Shown here: one piece after another, positions 24,966-33,273 of the stretch
Position numbering within the stretch: the first letter of the stretch is position 1
Layout: each line of letters opens with the position of its first letter
Origin: Virgisporangium ochraceum
GTDB taxonomy: Bacteria; Actinomycetota; Actinomycetes; Mycobacteriales; Micromonosporaceae
Direction: 5' to 3'
Length of the DNA: 64,000 nucleotides
NCBI RefSeq assembly: GCF_016863655.1
Contig: NZ_BOPH01000022.1
Coordinates: 124,001 to 188,000 of the forward strand
Notes under the pieces: model-generated
The model's input: only the letters and a program-made list of their open reading frames with translations
Databases searched by the model: none
What the model was told of the DNA's origin: nothing
Position numbers and translations under genes: made by a program

Positions 24966-24982
24966 GAAATCGATTTCGTCAA
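24966..24982 (-). promoter_or_regulatory. LacI operator and -35 box of the sugar ABC operon
   Basis: GAAATCGATTTC (24966-24977) is a perfect 12-bp palindrome. On the minus strand it starts at the last base of a TTGACG -35 box (24977-24982), so a bound repressor would cover the spacer. The -10 is weak (TTGGCT-like). The same 12-mer recurs at 26086-26097 in front of the GH116 gene. Confidence 0.8.
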
Positions 24983-25034
24983 GGTCGTGTTGCGAGATCG
25001 CGCGCATACGTCACCACCTGGGACGCTGCGCGGG

Positions 25035-25046
25035 GATATCGATTAC
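25035..25046. promoter_or_regulatory. Possible auxiliary LacI operator
   Basis: GATATCGATTAC matches the palindrome GAAATCGATTTC at 10 of 12 positions. It overlaps the stop codon of the LacI gene and lies 69 bp centre-to-centre from the main operator, a spacing that could allow looping. It may also be chance. Confidence 0.35.
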
Positions 25047-26017
25047 ACGCCGGCGGTGGCGACTTCCGCCCGCAGGATCACCGTGCGGGCCGGCTGGGTG
25101 TCGCCGCCGATGCGGTCGAGCAGCATCGTGGCCGCGGTGAGCCCGAGATGGCGGGCCGGCAGCCGGACCTGTATGACGTTCGCGGGGGGCACGACCAGGT
25201 AGGGAAGCTCGCCGAGGACCGCCAGGCCGAAGCGCTCGGACGTGATCCCGGCGCCCTGCAACGCGTGCAGCGCGCCGACCGCCATGAGGTTGTTCGTGGT
25301 GACCACCGCGTCGGGCGGCTCGGGCAGGGCGAGCAGCGCGGACATCGCCTGCTGTCCCCCGTCCACCCGGAAGTTCGCGTGCTGGAGGTAGTGCTCGGCC
25401 GGACCGGCGCCGCGGGCCGTGACCACCTGGCGCCAGCCCAGGAAGCGGTCCTCGGTGTCCTCGATGCCGGCCGGACCGGCGATGCAGGCCACCCGGCGGT
25501 ACCCGGCGTCGAACAGCGCCACGGTGGCCGCGATCCCGGCCGCCCGGTTGTCGATCTTCACCGCGTCGACCGGGTACGGGGTCGTCCGGTCGACGGCCAC
25601 GACGGGCCGACCGAGGGAGGCGATCGATCCCAGATCGGCCTCGTCGGACGCCGGCGACAGGATGACGCCCGCGACCTCCTCCGACGCCGCGACCTGCAGG
25701 TACCGCCGCTCCTTCGCCGGGTCGTCGTCGGTGTTGCAGAGCATCACCGAGTAGCCGGCCTCCCACGCCCGGTCCTCCACGCCGCGCGCGAGGGCGGTGT
25801 AGAACGGGTTCTCGATGTCCGGGACCAGCAGCGTGATGATCTCCGAACTGCGCTTGCGCAGCCGGCGGGCGGTCTTGTTGGGCGTGAAGCTGAGCTGCGC
25901 GGCCGCGTCGCGGACGAGGCGCTGCTTCTCCGGCGAGACGGTCTGCCCGTTCAACACCCGCGACACCGTCGCGGGCGACACCCCGGCAAGCGCCGCCACC
26001 TCGTAGATCGTGGCCAT
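25043..26017 (-). CDS. LacI-family regulator of the GH116/ABC sugar regulon
   Basis: 324 residues with the helix-turn-helix TIYEVAALAGVSPATVSRVL, hinge TPNKTARRLRKRSSEIITLL and the ligand domain (PDIENPFYTALARGVEDRA, VTTNNLMAVGALHALQGAG). It lies between two promoters that carry GAAATCGATTTC sites and is divergent from the GH116 gene, so it is the likely repressor of both. Its own start at 26017 is only 22 bp from the GH116 -35 box, so binding at the tandem operators could also affect its own expression. It closely resembles the LacI protein at 20201. Confidence 0.93.
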   Translation of the reverse strand: MATIYEVAALAGVSPATVSRVLNGQTVSPEKQRLVRDAAAQLSFTPNKTARRLRKRSSEIITLLVPDIENPFYTALARGVEDRAWEAGYSVMLCNTDDDPAKERRYLQVAASEEVAGVILSPASDEADLGSIASLGRPVVAVDRTTPYPVDAVKIDNRAAGIAATVALFDAGYRRVACIAGPAGIEDTEDRFLGWRQVVTARGAGPAEHYLQHANFRVDGGQQAMSALLALPEPPDAVVTTNNLMAVGALHALQGAGITSERFGLAVLGELPYLVVPPANVIQVRLPARHLGLTAATMLLDRIGGDTQPARTVILRAEVATAGV

Positions 26018-26039
26018 GGGGCCCCACTGTAGTTGCCGC

Positions 26040-26097
26040 TTGACACCCGTGGCGCGGCTCCTCTAGCTTTGCGAAATCGATATGAGAAATCGATTTC
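26040..26097 (+). promoter_or_regulatory. GH116 promoter with two tandem LacI operators
   Basis: A perfect -35 TTGACA (26040-26045) and -10 TAGCTT (26064-26069), spaced 18 nt, are followed at once by GAAATCGATATG (26073-26084) and GAAATCGATTTC (26086-26097). The two sites lie over the expected transcription start with a 13-bp centre distance. Repression by the adjacent LacI protein is strongly suggested. The ribosome site AAGGAGG lies before the ATG at 26163. Confidence 0.85.
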
Positions 26098-26162
26098 ACC
26101 GCCGGAACCTCCTTGCGGCACCGCCCCTGTCCCGCTGTCTCATTTCGTGCAAGGAGGCGACC

Positions 26163-28634
26163 ATGCGTCGGTTCACCGGCGACGCCCGGCGCGCGGTCGC
26201 GTTCCCGCTGGGCGGCTTCGGCACCGGCCACGTCGCCCTGTGCGGCGACGGGGCGCTGCGCCAGTGGCAGCTGTCCGGGGTCCCGAACCACGGCGCGCAC
26301 CTGCCCGACAGCTTCTTCGCGATCCGGGTCTCCTCGCTGGAGCCGCCGGACGACGTCGTGCGGCTGCTGCGCGCGTCGCCGATCGCCCGACACGTTCGCC
26401 CGGCGCCCAACGTGAGCGACGCCGACGTGCCCGACGCGGGCGACCTGCCGCCCTGGCCGACCGTCGCCGGCACCGAGTTCCGCGCGGCGTACCCGTTCGC
26501 CTCCGTGGACTACCTCGACGACGCGCTGCCGGTGGCGGTGTCGCTGGAGGCCTGCACGCCGTTCGTACCGCTCGACTCCGACGCGAGCTCGCTGCCGCTC
26601 GTGCGCTACCGCTTCACCATCACCAACACCGGCAGCCTCTTCCGTCACGGCTTCCTGCTGTCGACGCTGCAGAACGCGGCCGGCTGGGACGGGGTCACCC
26701 CGCTGTCCGGCACGCGCGGCGCGGGCTACGGCGGCAACGTCAACCGCGTGCTGCGCCGGCCCGGGCAGACCGGCGTGCTGATGGACAACCCCACGCTGGC
26801 CGACGACGACGCGGCGCACGGCGAGCTTCTCCTGTGGACCGACGCGCCCGCCGCTGTGCTGCCGCGCGCCGCCGATGCCGCGTCGATGCTGCGGTTCGTC
26901 GAGACCGCCCGCCTGGTGACCCCGACGCAGCTGGGCGACTTCGGTGACGCGGCCCTGCGCGCGGCGGTGGCCGACGGCGTCTCGCCGATGCGGGTACCGA
27001 GCGGACCCAGCCCCGCCGGGCACACGTGGAACGCGGCACTGGCGGTCGCGTTCGCGCTCCGGCCCGGCCAGACCACCACGGTGGACGTCGTGCACGCGTG
27101 GTGGTTCCCCAACCGCTACGCCGACTTCGACCGGTTCGGGCCGGCGCATCCCTACGGCCGCAGCAGGTTCCGGGTCGGCAACCACTACGCCACGAGGTTC
27201 GGCGGCGCGGTCGACGTGCTCGACGCCTACCTCACCGACCGCGAGCGGCTCGACACCGGCTCGCGCGACTGGGCAACGCTGGTCTCGTCGAGCGACCTGC
27301 CGCCGGCGCTCAAGGACGTGGTGTCGGCGCAGGGCAGCCTGGTGCGCTCCCCCACCCTGTTCCGCACCGCCGACGGTCACGTGTACGGCTTCGAGGGCGC
27401 CCTCGGCGCGTCGACCCGCAACTGGAACGGCGACGCCGGCGGCTCGTGCCCGCTCAACTGCAACCACGTCTTCAACTACGAGCAGGCGCTGGCCCGGCTG
27501 TTCCCCGACCTCGGCCGCGACATGCGCGAGACCGAGTTCGCCGTGCAGGCGCCGGAGGGCTACCTCCCGCACCGGGTGGTGCTGCCGCGCTACCTCCCGC
27601 AGCTGCACGGGGTACCGATCGGCGGGCCGGTGCGGCCGGCCCTCGACGGCATGCTCGGCGCGGTGCTCAAGACGTACCGGTCGGTGCTCGACGGCGCGGG
27701 CCTGCCGTGGCTGCGGTCGGTGTGGCCGTCGCTGGTCCGGTTGATGGACCACGTGTCGTCCACCTGGGACGGCAGCGGCGACGGCGTGCTGCGCGGCGAC
27801 CAGCCGGTGACCTACGACATCAGCCTCCACGGGCCTAACATGTTCGTCGGCGGGCTGTGGCTGGCCGCGCTGCGCGCGATGGGCCGGATGGCGTCCCTCG
27901 TGGACGAGCCATCGTCCTACGGGGACCGGTTCCTGCTCGCCTCGAAGGCCTACGACACGCTGCTGTGGAACGGCGAGTACTACACGCAGCCGGTGACCGG
28001 CGAGGAGTACGACTTCGGCCAGGGGTGCCTCAGCGACCAGCTGCTCGGCCAGTGGTGGGCGCACCAGCTCGGCCTCGGGCACCTGCTGCCGGCCGACCGG
28101 GTCCGCTCGGCCCTGCGCGCGATCGTGCGGCACAACCTGCGCACCGGGTTCACCGACCACGGGTACCGCGTCTTCGCCGACGGCGACGAGACCGGGCTGG
28201 TCGTGTGCACCTGGCCCGACGGTGGCCGGCCGGCCGTTCCCCTGCGCTACTGCGACGAGGTGTGGACCGGCGTGGAGTACCAGGTCGCCGCGCACTGCCT
28301 CGCGGAAGGGCTCGTCGACGAGGCGACGCGCGTCGTCGACGCGATCCGCGAGCGGCACGACGGCACGCGGCGCAACCCGTTCAACGAGATCGAGTGCGGC
28401 GACCACTACGTGCGCGCGATGGCCGGCTGGTCGCTGCTCGACACGTGGACCGGCGTGCGTTACGACGCGCCGGCCGGCGTGCTGCGCGTGGGCCGGCGCC
28501 CCGGACGGTTCCCGTTCGTGGCCGGCACCGCGTGGGGCGCGGTGACCGTGCGGACCGACGGAACCGCGTCGATCGAGGTCATCGGCGGTGCGCTCGCACC
28601 GGGCACGGTCGTCCGGGTGGACCCGGCCGGGTAG
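26163..28634 (+). CDS. Glycoside hydrolase family 116 (beta-glucosidase/beta-xylosidase type)
   Basis: An 823-residue protein related to bile acid beta-glucosidase GBA2. It has an N-terminal beta domain (VAFPLGGFGTGHVALCGDG) and a C-terminal (alpha/alpha)6 barrel. RETEFAVQ carries the probable nucleophile Glu458 and VTYDISLHGPNMFVGGLWLA the probable acid/base Asp552, by analogy with characterised GH116 enzymes. No signal peptide is seen, so it acts in the cytoplasm on sugars brought in by the ABC transporter. The ATG at 26163 is preceded by AAGGAGG; an upstream in-frame ATG at 26082 lies inside the operator region and was rejected. Substrate (glucoside, xyloside or other) is undecided. Confidence 0.88.
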   Translation: MRRFTGDARRAVAFPLGGFGTGHVALCGDGALRQWQLSGVPNHGAHLPDSFFAIRVSSLEPPDDVVRLLRASPIARHVRPAPNVSDADVPDAGDLPPWPTVAGTEFRAAYPFASVDYLDDALPVAVSLEACTPFVPLDSDASSLPLVRYRFTITNTGSLFRHGFLLSTLQNAAGWDGVTPLSGTRGAGYGGNVNRVLRRPGQTGVLMDNPTLADDDAAHGELLLWTDAPAAVLPRAADAASMLRFVETARLVTPTQLGDFGDAALRAAVADGVSPMRVPSGPSPAGHTWNAALAVAFALRPGQTTTVDVVHAWWFPNRYADFDRFGPAHPYGRSRFRVGNHYATRFGGAVDVLDAYLTDRERLDTGSRDWATLVSSSDLPPALKDVVSAQGSLVRSPTLFRTADGHVYGFEGALGASTRNWNGDAGGSCPLNCNHVFNYEQALARLFPDLGRDMRETEFAVQAPEGYLPHRVVLPRYLPQLHGVPIGGPVRPALDGMLGAVLKTYRSVLDGAGLPWLRSVWPSLVRLMDHVSSTWDGSGDGVLRGDQPVTYDISLHGPNMFVGGLWLAALRAMGRMASLVDEPSSYGDRFLLASKAYDTLLWNGEYYTQPVTGEEYDFGQGCLSDQLLGQWWAHQLGLGHLLPADRVRSALRAIVRHNLRTGFTDHGYRVFADGDETGLVVCTWPDGGRPAVPLRYCDEVWTGVEYQVAAHCLAEGLVDEATRVVDAIRERHDGTRRNPFNEIECGDHYVRAMAGWSLLDTWTGVRYDAPAGVLRVGRRPGRFPFVAGTAWGAVTVRTDGTASIEVIGGALAPGTVVRVDPAG

Positions 28635-28680
28635 TCTCCTCGATTGGCGTCGCTGGATGCCTGACGACGGGGGGCTGTCG

Positions 28681-29970
28681 ATGCGTCGGATCGTGGGGAC
28701 CGTGCTGCTCCTGGTGGCACTCACCGGGTGTACCGAGCCGTTCGAACCCATCGAGGGGATCGCCGGTCCGTCGGCGACGCCGCCGGTCGACGTGAAGACG
28801 GCCGACCCGCCCACGCGCTTCCCCGACAAGCCCTACAAGGAGCTCGAGATCAGCACCGACGCCGAGGAGGTGCTGCTGCACGGGCTCACCGCGGTCGTGC
28901 CCGTACACGGCAGTGCCGTTCTCTCGGCCGGAACGGGCGACGAGATCCGGCTGGTCGACACCCGCACCGCCACGGTCCGGCAGTCGGTCAAGCCGACCCA
29001 CCCGCTGCCCAAGGGCGAGGTCCTCGCGCTTCCCACGCTCACGACCGTGAACGGGCGGGCGACCGTGCTCATGCCGTTCCTCGCCGAGGCGCCGGCGCAG
29101 GGCACCACCCCGGGCCGGCCCATGCTCGAGGTGACGTCGATCGACCCGAACAACGGTGAGGTCGACTGGCGCTTCGAGATCCCGCTCGACGGATGGACGG
29201 CGCCCACCGGGAACAACGTCGCCGAGGTGCGGATCGCCGGCGTCGACGACGGCGTGGCCGTGATCCGGCTCGAGGAGAACAACCGGACGCGGATGCGCGG
29301 CGACACCTACGCGGTCGACCTGGCGACCCGCAAGGTCCTGTGGCACCAGACCGGGTTCGAGTCGCGGGCCGTGGCCGGTGGTGTGGTCGTCGGTCGCCGG
29401 CCGGGCACCGGGCAGTCGCCACCGGTCCAGGTGCTCGGGCTCGACGTGCGTACCGGTCGGCAGAAGTGGGCCTCGGCCCGCCCGACGGACTCGCTGCGCG
29501 ACGTCCACCCGGCCGGGCCGACGCTGGCGATCGTCGGCGGCGCCCTCGGCGGGAACCAGGACTACCTCGATGTCGTCGACATCGCCTCCGGGAAGGTCGT
29601 GCGGAGCCGGTCGCAGAAGTCCGGTGAGCGCGGTCTCCTCGTCACCGGCCGCTGCGTGTACGACGAGCGGTCGGTCGTCGTCTGCGACGGCACCGACTGG
29701 ATCATGGGAATCGACGCGACCAGCGGTGCCGAGCTGTGGTCGATCGTCGATGGCGGCCAGCGGCTGCTGCTCCACCCCACCGGTGCGTGGCACGGGGCCG
29801 TCTACGGCTGGGTCGACGGCCCGAAACCGGTGGTGCTCGACGCGCGGACCGGCGCCGACCGGGAGGCGAACCCGGGCACGTCGCCCTCGGTGGTCAACGC
29901 GTCGATGGCGATCGGCCCGTGGCCGGGCACCCCCAACGCGGGATCGGCCATCTACCCGGTTCTCGGCTGA
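28681..29970 (+). CDS. Lipoprotein with PQQ-like beta-propeller
   Basis: 429 residues. The signal peptide ends in LVALTGC (lipid-modified Cys17), followed by a Pro/Thr-rich linker. A series of repeats of the form 'D..TG...W' follows (IDPNNGEVDWRFEI, VDLATRKVLWHQTG, LDVRTGRQKWASAR, IDATSGAELWSIVD), typical of quinoprotein-type or BamB-like propellers. No catalytic residues are recognisable. It is probably a cell-surface scaffold or sensor of unknown partner. The ATG at 28681 has a GGGGGG ribosome site. It converges on a response regulator gene with a 19-nt overlap. Confidence 0.78.
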   Translation: MRRIVGTVLLLVALTGCTEPFEPIEGIAGPSATPPVDVKTADPPTRFPDKPYKELEISTDAEEVLLHGLTAVVPVHGSAVLSAGTGDEIRLVDTRTATVRQSVKPTHPLPKGEVLALPTLTTVNGRATVLMPFLAEAPAQGTTPGRPMLEVTSIDPNNGEVDWRFEIPLDGWTAPTGNNVAEVRIAGVDDGVAVIRLEENNRTRMRGDTYAVDLATRKVLWHQTGFESRAVAGGVVVGRRPGTGQSPPVQVLGLDVRTGRQKWASARPTDSLRDVHPAGPTLAIVGGALGGNQDYLDVVDIASGKVVRSRSQKSGERGLLVTGRCVYDERSVVVCDGTDWIMGIDATSGAELWSIVDGGQRLLLHPTGAWHGAVYGWVDGPKPVVLDARTGADREANPGTSPSVVNASMAIGPWPGTPNAGSAIYPVLG

Positions 29971-30593
29971 CCCAGGCCCGCCTCGTATCCGGCGATCACC
30001 AGCTGCGCGCGGTCGCGGGCGTCCAGTTTGGACAGTAGGCGGCCGACGTGGGTCTTCAGGGTGCCGCGGCTGATGTGCAGCGCCGCCTCGATCTCCGCGT
30101 TCGACAGGCCGCGCGTGACGAGCGTGAGGACCTCGGTCTCGCGGGCCGTCAGGTCGGGAAGGACGCGCCGGGCGCGGCCCGTGAACGCGTCGATGAGGCG
30201 GCGGGTGACGGTCGGTGCCAGCAGCGCCTCGCCGGCGGCGACCGTGTGGATGGCGTCGACCAGGCGCGGCGGGGTGGTGTCCTTCAGGAGGAAGCCGCTC
30301 GCGCCGGCGTGCAGGGCGCGGTAGACGAGGTCGTCGAGGTCGAACGTGGTCAGCACCAGGACGCGCGGGGCGTTCGCCCCGGCGGTGATGAGCGCGGTGG
30401 CCCCGATGCCGTCGAGGTCGGGCATGCGCACGTCCATCAGCACGACGTCGGGCCGCTGCCGCGCGGCTTCCGCCACCGCCGCGCGTCCCGTCGCCGCCTC
30501 ACCGACCACGACGAGACCCGGCGTGCCATCGACCAGCGTACGTACCGTCCCGCGGTAGCGGGGCTCGTCGTCGGCGAGGAGAACCCGGATCAT
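29952..30593 (-). CDS. NarL/LuxR-type response regulator
   Basis: 213 residues: receiver domain (acidic pair Asp8-Asp9, phospho-acceptor Asp54 in VVLMDVRMPDLDGIGA, switch residues VLVLTTFDLDD and FLLKDTTPP) and LuxR helix-turn-helix (LTARETEVLTLVTRGLSNAE, RGTLKTHVGRLLSKLDARDR). The start overlaps the kinase stop by 4 nt. The most likely binding sites are the two palindromes between the kinase and the serine hydrolase (31767-31813). Confidence 0.94.
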   Translation of the reverse strand: MIRVLLADDEPRYRGTVRTLVDGTPGLVVVGEAATGRAAVAEAARQRPDVVLMDVRMPDLDGIGATALITAGANAPRVLVLTTFDLDDLVYRALHAGASGFLLKDTTPPRLVDAIHTVAAGEALLAPTVTRRLIDAFTGRARRVLPDLTARETEVLTLVTRGLSNAEIEAALHISRGTLKTHVGRLLSKLDARDRAQLVIAGYEAGLGQPRTG

Positions 30594-31768
30594 GCCGGGA
30601 CCGGGAGCGTGGCGCGGACGGCGAAGCCGCCGTCGGCGAGCGGACCGGCGGACAGCGTGCCGCCGTGCAGCGCGACCCGTTCGCGCATGCCGAGCAGGCC
30701 GTGCCCGGGTCGACCGGCGGGCCGCGGCGCGCACCCGGCGCCGTCGTCGACGACGGCGACCGCCAGCGCGCCGCCGGCCACGGCGACGGTGACCCGGCAC
30801 CGGCTGGAGGGTGCGTGCCGACGCACGTTGGTCAGCGCCTCCTGCACGATGCGGTAGGCCGACGCGACGACCGCGGCCGGCACCGCGGACAGGTCCCCGC
30901 GCTCGACGGTGACCTCGACACCGGCGGCGCGGGTCTGCTCGACGAGCCGGTCGAGGTTCGTGATGGAGGGCGGGTCGTCGTCACGGACCCCGTCGAGCAC
31001 GAGGCGGACGTCGGCGAGCGCCGTCCGGCTCACCTCCTCGATGGTCCGCAACGCGTCGTCGCGTCCGGTGCCGAGATGGGTGGCCACGGCGGCCCTCGTG
31101 GCGATCAGGCTCAGGTTGTGGCCGACCACGTCGTGCACGTCGCGGGCGATGCGCAGCCGCTCCTCGGCCACCGCCCGCGCCGTGAGCGAGCGGGCGAACT
31201 GGTCGGCGTGCCGGCGCCGGGCGGCCAGGACCCGTGCCAGGGCCCACGATCCGCCGAGCACGACGACGCAGAACGCGGTCGCCGACGCCGGTGTCGCCGA
31301 GAACGACTCGCTGTGCGGGTCGTCGACGGGGTGGACGGGCAGGTCGGCCACCGCCGCGTCGACCAGCCCCGGACCCACCACCCCGGCGACGGCCACGGCC
31401 AGCGCCCAGGCGCCCGCCCGGGCCGACCGGAGCGCGACCGGGTACAGCGCGTACGCCACCGCGTACACGACGGGCTCCGGACGGACACCGCCGAACAGCC
31501 CGACCGCGCCCGCGGCGAGCACCGCGCCGAGCACCGGCACCGGCCACCGCCGCCGCACCGCGAGCGGCGTGCCGACCAGCGCGGCCGGGACCCACACCGC
31601 GACCCCCGCTCCCGGTGGACGCATCAGCACCGCGGCGGCCACGACCGCCGCCGCCACGAGCACGTCGACCGCGGCGAGCGCGAGCGGCTGGGCCGCGGCG
31701 AGCGCGCGACGGGCGATCGGGGGCGGCGGCACGGGATCCACGGTAACGGCGCGGGCGGGGCGGGCCAT
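30590..31768 (-). CDS. Two-component sensor histidine kinase (HisKA_3 type)
   Basis: 392 residues. About six hydrophobic segments lie between residues 30 and 185 with a short acidic loop (HPVDDPHSESFSATP, about 146-160). The HisKA_3 helix follows with phospho-acceptor His212 (RIARDVHDVVGHNLSLIA), then an ATP domain with SAYRIVQEALTNVRRHA and GRPGHGLLGMRERV. The predicted ATG at 31768 lies inside the first 18-bp palindrome and has no ribosome site before it, so the mRNA may be leaderless or the true start may lie further downstream. It is paired with the regulator at 29952. Confidence 0.92.
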   Translation of the reverse strand: MARPARAVTVDPVPPPPIARRALAAAQPLALAAVDVLVAAAVVAAAVLMRPPGAGVAVWVPAALVGTPLAVRRRWPVPVLGAVLAAGAVGLFGGVRPEPVVYAVAYALYPVALRSARAGAWALAVAVAGVVGPGLVDAAVADLPVHPVDDPHSESFSATPASATAFCVVVLGGSWALARVLAARRRHADQFARSLTARAVAEERLRIARDVHDVVGHNLSLIATRAAVATHLGTGRDDALRTIEEVSRTALADVRLVLDGVRDDDPPSITNLDRLVEQTRAAGVEVTVERGDLSAVPAAVVASAYRIVQEALTNVRRHAPSSRCRVTVAVAGGALAVAVVDDGAGCAPRPAGRPGHGLLGMRERVALHGGTLSAGPLADGGFAVRATLPVPA

Positions 31769-31813
31769 CGGACCGGGGTCCGATGCACCCGACGGATCGG
31801 ACCCCGGTCCGAT
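31767..31813. promoter_or_regulatory. Pair of 18-bp palindromes in the divergent kinase/serine hydrolase promoter
   Basis: ATCGGACCGGGGTCCGAT (31767-31784) and ATCGGACCCCGGTCCGAT (31796-31813) each have perfect 8-bp arms around a 2-nt centre. The two copies are exact reverse complements of one another and their centres are 29 bp apart. They almost fill the gap between the divergent starts at 31768 and 31849. They are probably the operator of the response regulator encoded at 29952 or of another dimeric regulator. Confidence 0.7.
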
Positions 31814-31848
31814 GTGACGCCCGGGGTCGGCGCGGCACCGTCGGCAGG

Positions 31849-33270
31849 GTGCTGATCCGACTCCTCACCACCGCGGTGCTCGCCACGACACCCGTGTACG
31901 CACCCGCCACAGTGGACACCGCCGCCTCCATCGACGCCGTGGTGCGCGAGTACCTCGACGCCACCGGCGTGCCCGGTGCCGCGGTGGCCGTCACGCACGG
32001 CCGCACCGTCGTCCGTACGGCGGGGTACGGACGCACGGCGCGCGGCGACGCCGTGACAGACCGGACCGTGCTGGCGGTCGCGTCGGTGAGCAAGTCGATG
32101 ACCGCGCTGGCCGTGATGCAGCTCGTCGACGCCGGCCGGGTGCGGCTCGACGAGCCGGTGCGCACCTATCTGCCCGAGTTCACGATGGCCGACGACCGGG
32201 CGGCCCGGATCACCGTGCGGCACCTGCTCGACCAGAGCTCCGGAATGTCCGACACGACGTTCCGCTCGTTCAGCGGTCCCCGGGTCCGCACCCTGCGGGA
32301 GGCGGTGGCGGCGATGCGCACGGCCCGGCTCGCCGCCGACCCCGGCGAGCGGTTCGAGTACCACAACCCCAACTTCCAGGTCGCCGCCCGGCTGGTCGAG
32401 GTGGTCGGCGGCGAACCGTTCGACGTGTACCTGCGCCGGCACGTGTTCGAACCGCTCGGCATGACCGACAGCCGCACCGCCTCCACCGCCGACGAACTTC
32501 CGCCGGACGCCCGCGGGCACATCCTGGTCGCCGGGTTCCCGCTGGCGCTGCCGGAGCCGCCCGCGTTCGGCGCCGGCTCGGGCGGCGTTCTCAGCACGGC
32601 GCGGGACATGGCGCGCTGGCTGGTCACGCAGAACGGCGACGGTGCGCCGGTGCTGTCGGCGGCCGGGCTCGCCGGGACGCACCGCCGGTCGGCCGGCGAC
32701 TACGGGCTGGGCTGGTTCGTCGGTACCACGAGGGGCGGCGCCCCGATCGTCAGCCACGACGGCACGATGCTCACGTTCACGGCCTACCAGGCCCTGCTGC
32801 CCGACAGCGGGTACGGCGTGGCGGTGATGGTCAACGCGCGGACCGGCTACGCCGACGCCGGCGTGCTCGGCGACGCCCTGGTCGACCTCGTCGAGGGCCG
32901 GCGGCCGGCGCCGCCGGACACGTCGGCGACGTGGATCGACGTGGTGCTGCTGGCGCTGCTCGCCGTCCCCGTCCCGCTCGCCGTGCGCGGGGTGCGGCGC
33001 GCCGGCAGGTGGCGTCACCGTCCCGTGTGGACGGTCATGCGGCTGCTGCCGTACCTCGCCCCGCTCGCGGTGTTCGTGACGATGCACCGAGTCGCGGGCT
33101 TCCTCTACCGCGGCCGCGACGTCTCCTGGACGCAGACCGTCTACCTGTACCCGGCGTTCATGCTGCTGCTCCTGGTCACCGCGCTCGCGGCGGTGACGGT
33201 CGTGGCGGCGCGCCTGGCACACGTGATCCGGCGGGGACGGGCCGGCGCGCCCGTCCCCGCCGGAAGCTGA
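31849..33270 (+). CDS. Serine beta-lactamase-like hydrolase with C-terminal membrane segments
   Basis: 473 residues of the class C beta-lactamase/PBP4* fold. The nucleophile motif S-x-x-K is at Ser79-Lys82 (VASVSKSMTALAVMQ), the Y-x-N motif at Tyr171 (FEYHNPNF), and an HDG box (PIVSHDGTMLTF) replaces K-T-G. A signal-like hydrophobic start precedes residue 20. The last 120 residues hold three or four membrane helices. It probably hydrolyses a peptidoglycan-type or ester substrate outside the membrane. The GTG at 31849 is favoured by GGCAGG just upstream. It is divergent from, and likely controlled by, the two-component system. Confidence 0.86.
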   Translation: MLIRLLTTAVLATTPVYAPATVDTAASIDAVVREYLDATGVPGAAVAVTHGRTVVRTAGYGRTARGDAVTDRTVLAVASVSKSMTALAVMQLVDAGRVRLDEPVRTYLPEFTMADDRAARITVRHLLDQSSGMSDTTFRSFSGPRVRTLREAVAAMRTARLAADPGERFEYHNPNFQVAARLVEVVGGEPFDVYLRRHVFEPLGMTDSRTASTADELPPDARGHILVAGFPLALPEPPAFGAGSGGVLSTARDMARWLVTQNGDGAPVLSAAGLAGTHRRSAGDYGLGWFVGTTRGGAPIVSHDGTMLTFTAYQALLPDSGYGVAVMVNARTGYADAGVLGDALVDLVEGRRPAPPDTSATWIDVVLLALLAVPVPLAVRGVRRAGRWRHRPVWTVMRLLPYLAPLAVFVTMHRVAGFLYRGRDVSWTQTVYLYPAFMLLLLVTALAAVTVVAARLAHVIRRGRAGAPVPAGS

Positions 33271-33273
33271 CCG

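Noticed and set aside
25011..28829. A 1272-codon open frame on the minus strand opposite the GH116 gene
   Set aside because: It is antisense to a clear glycoside hydrolase, has Arg/Gly/His-rich low-complexity composition and runs through the LacI gene in a different frame. This is a high-G+C artefact.
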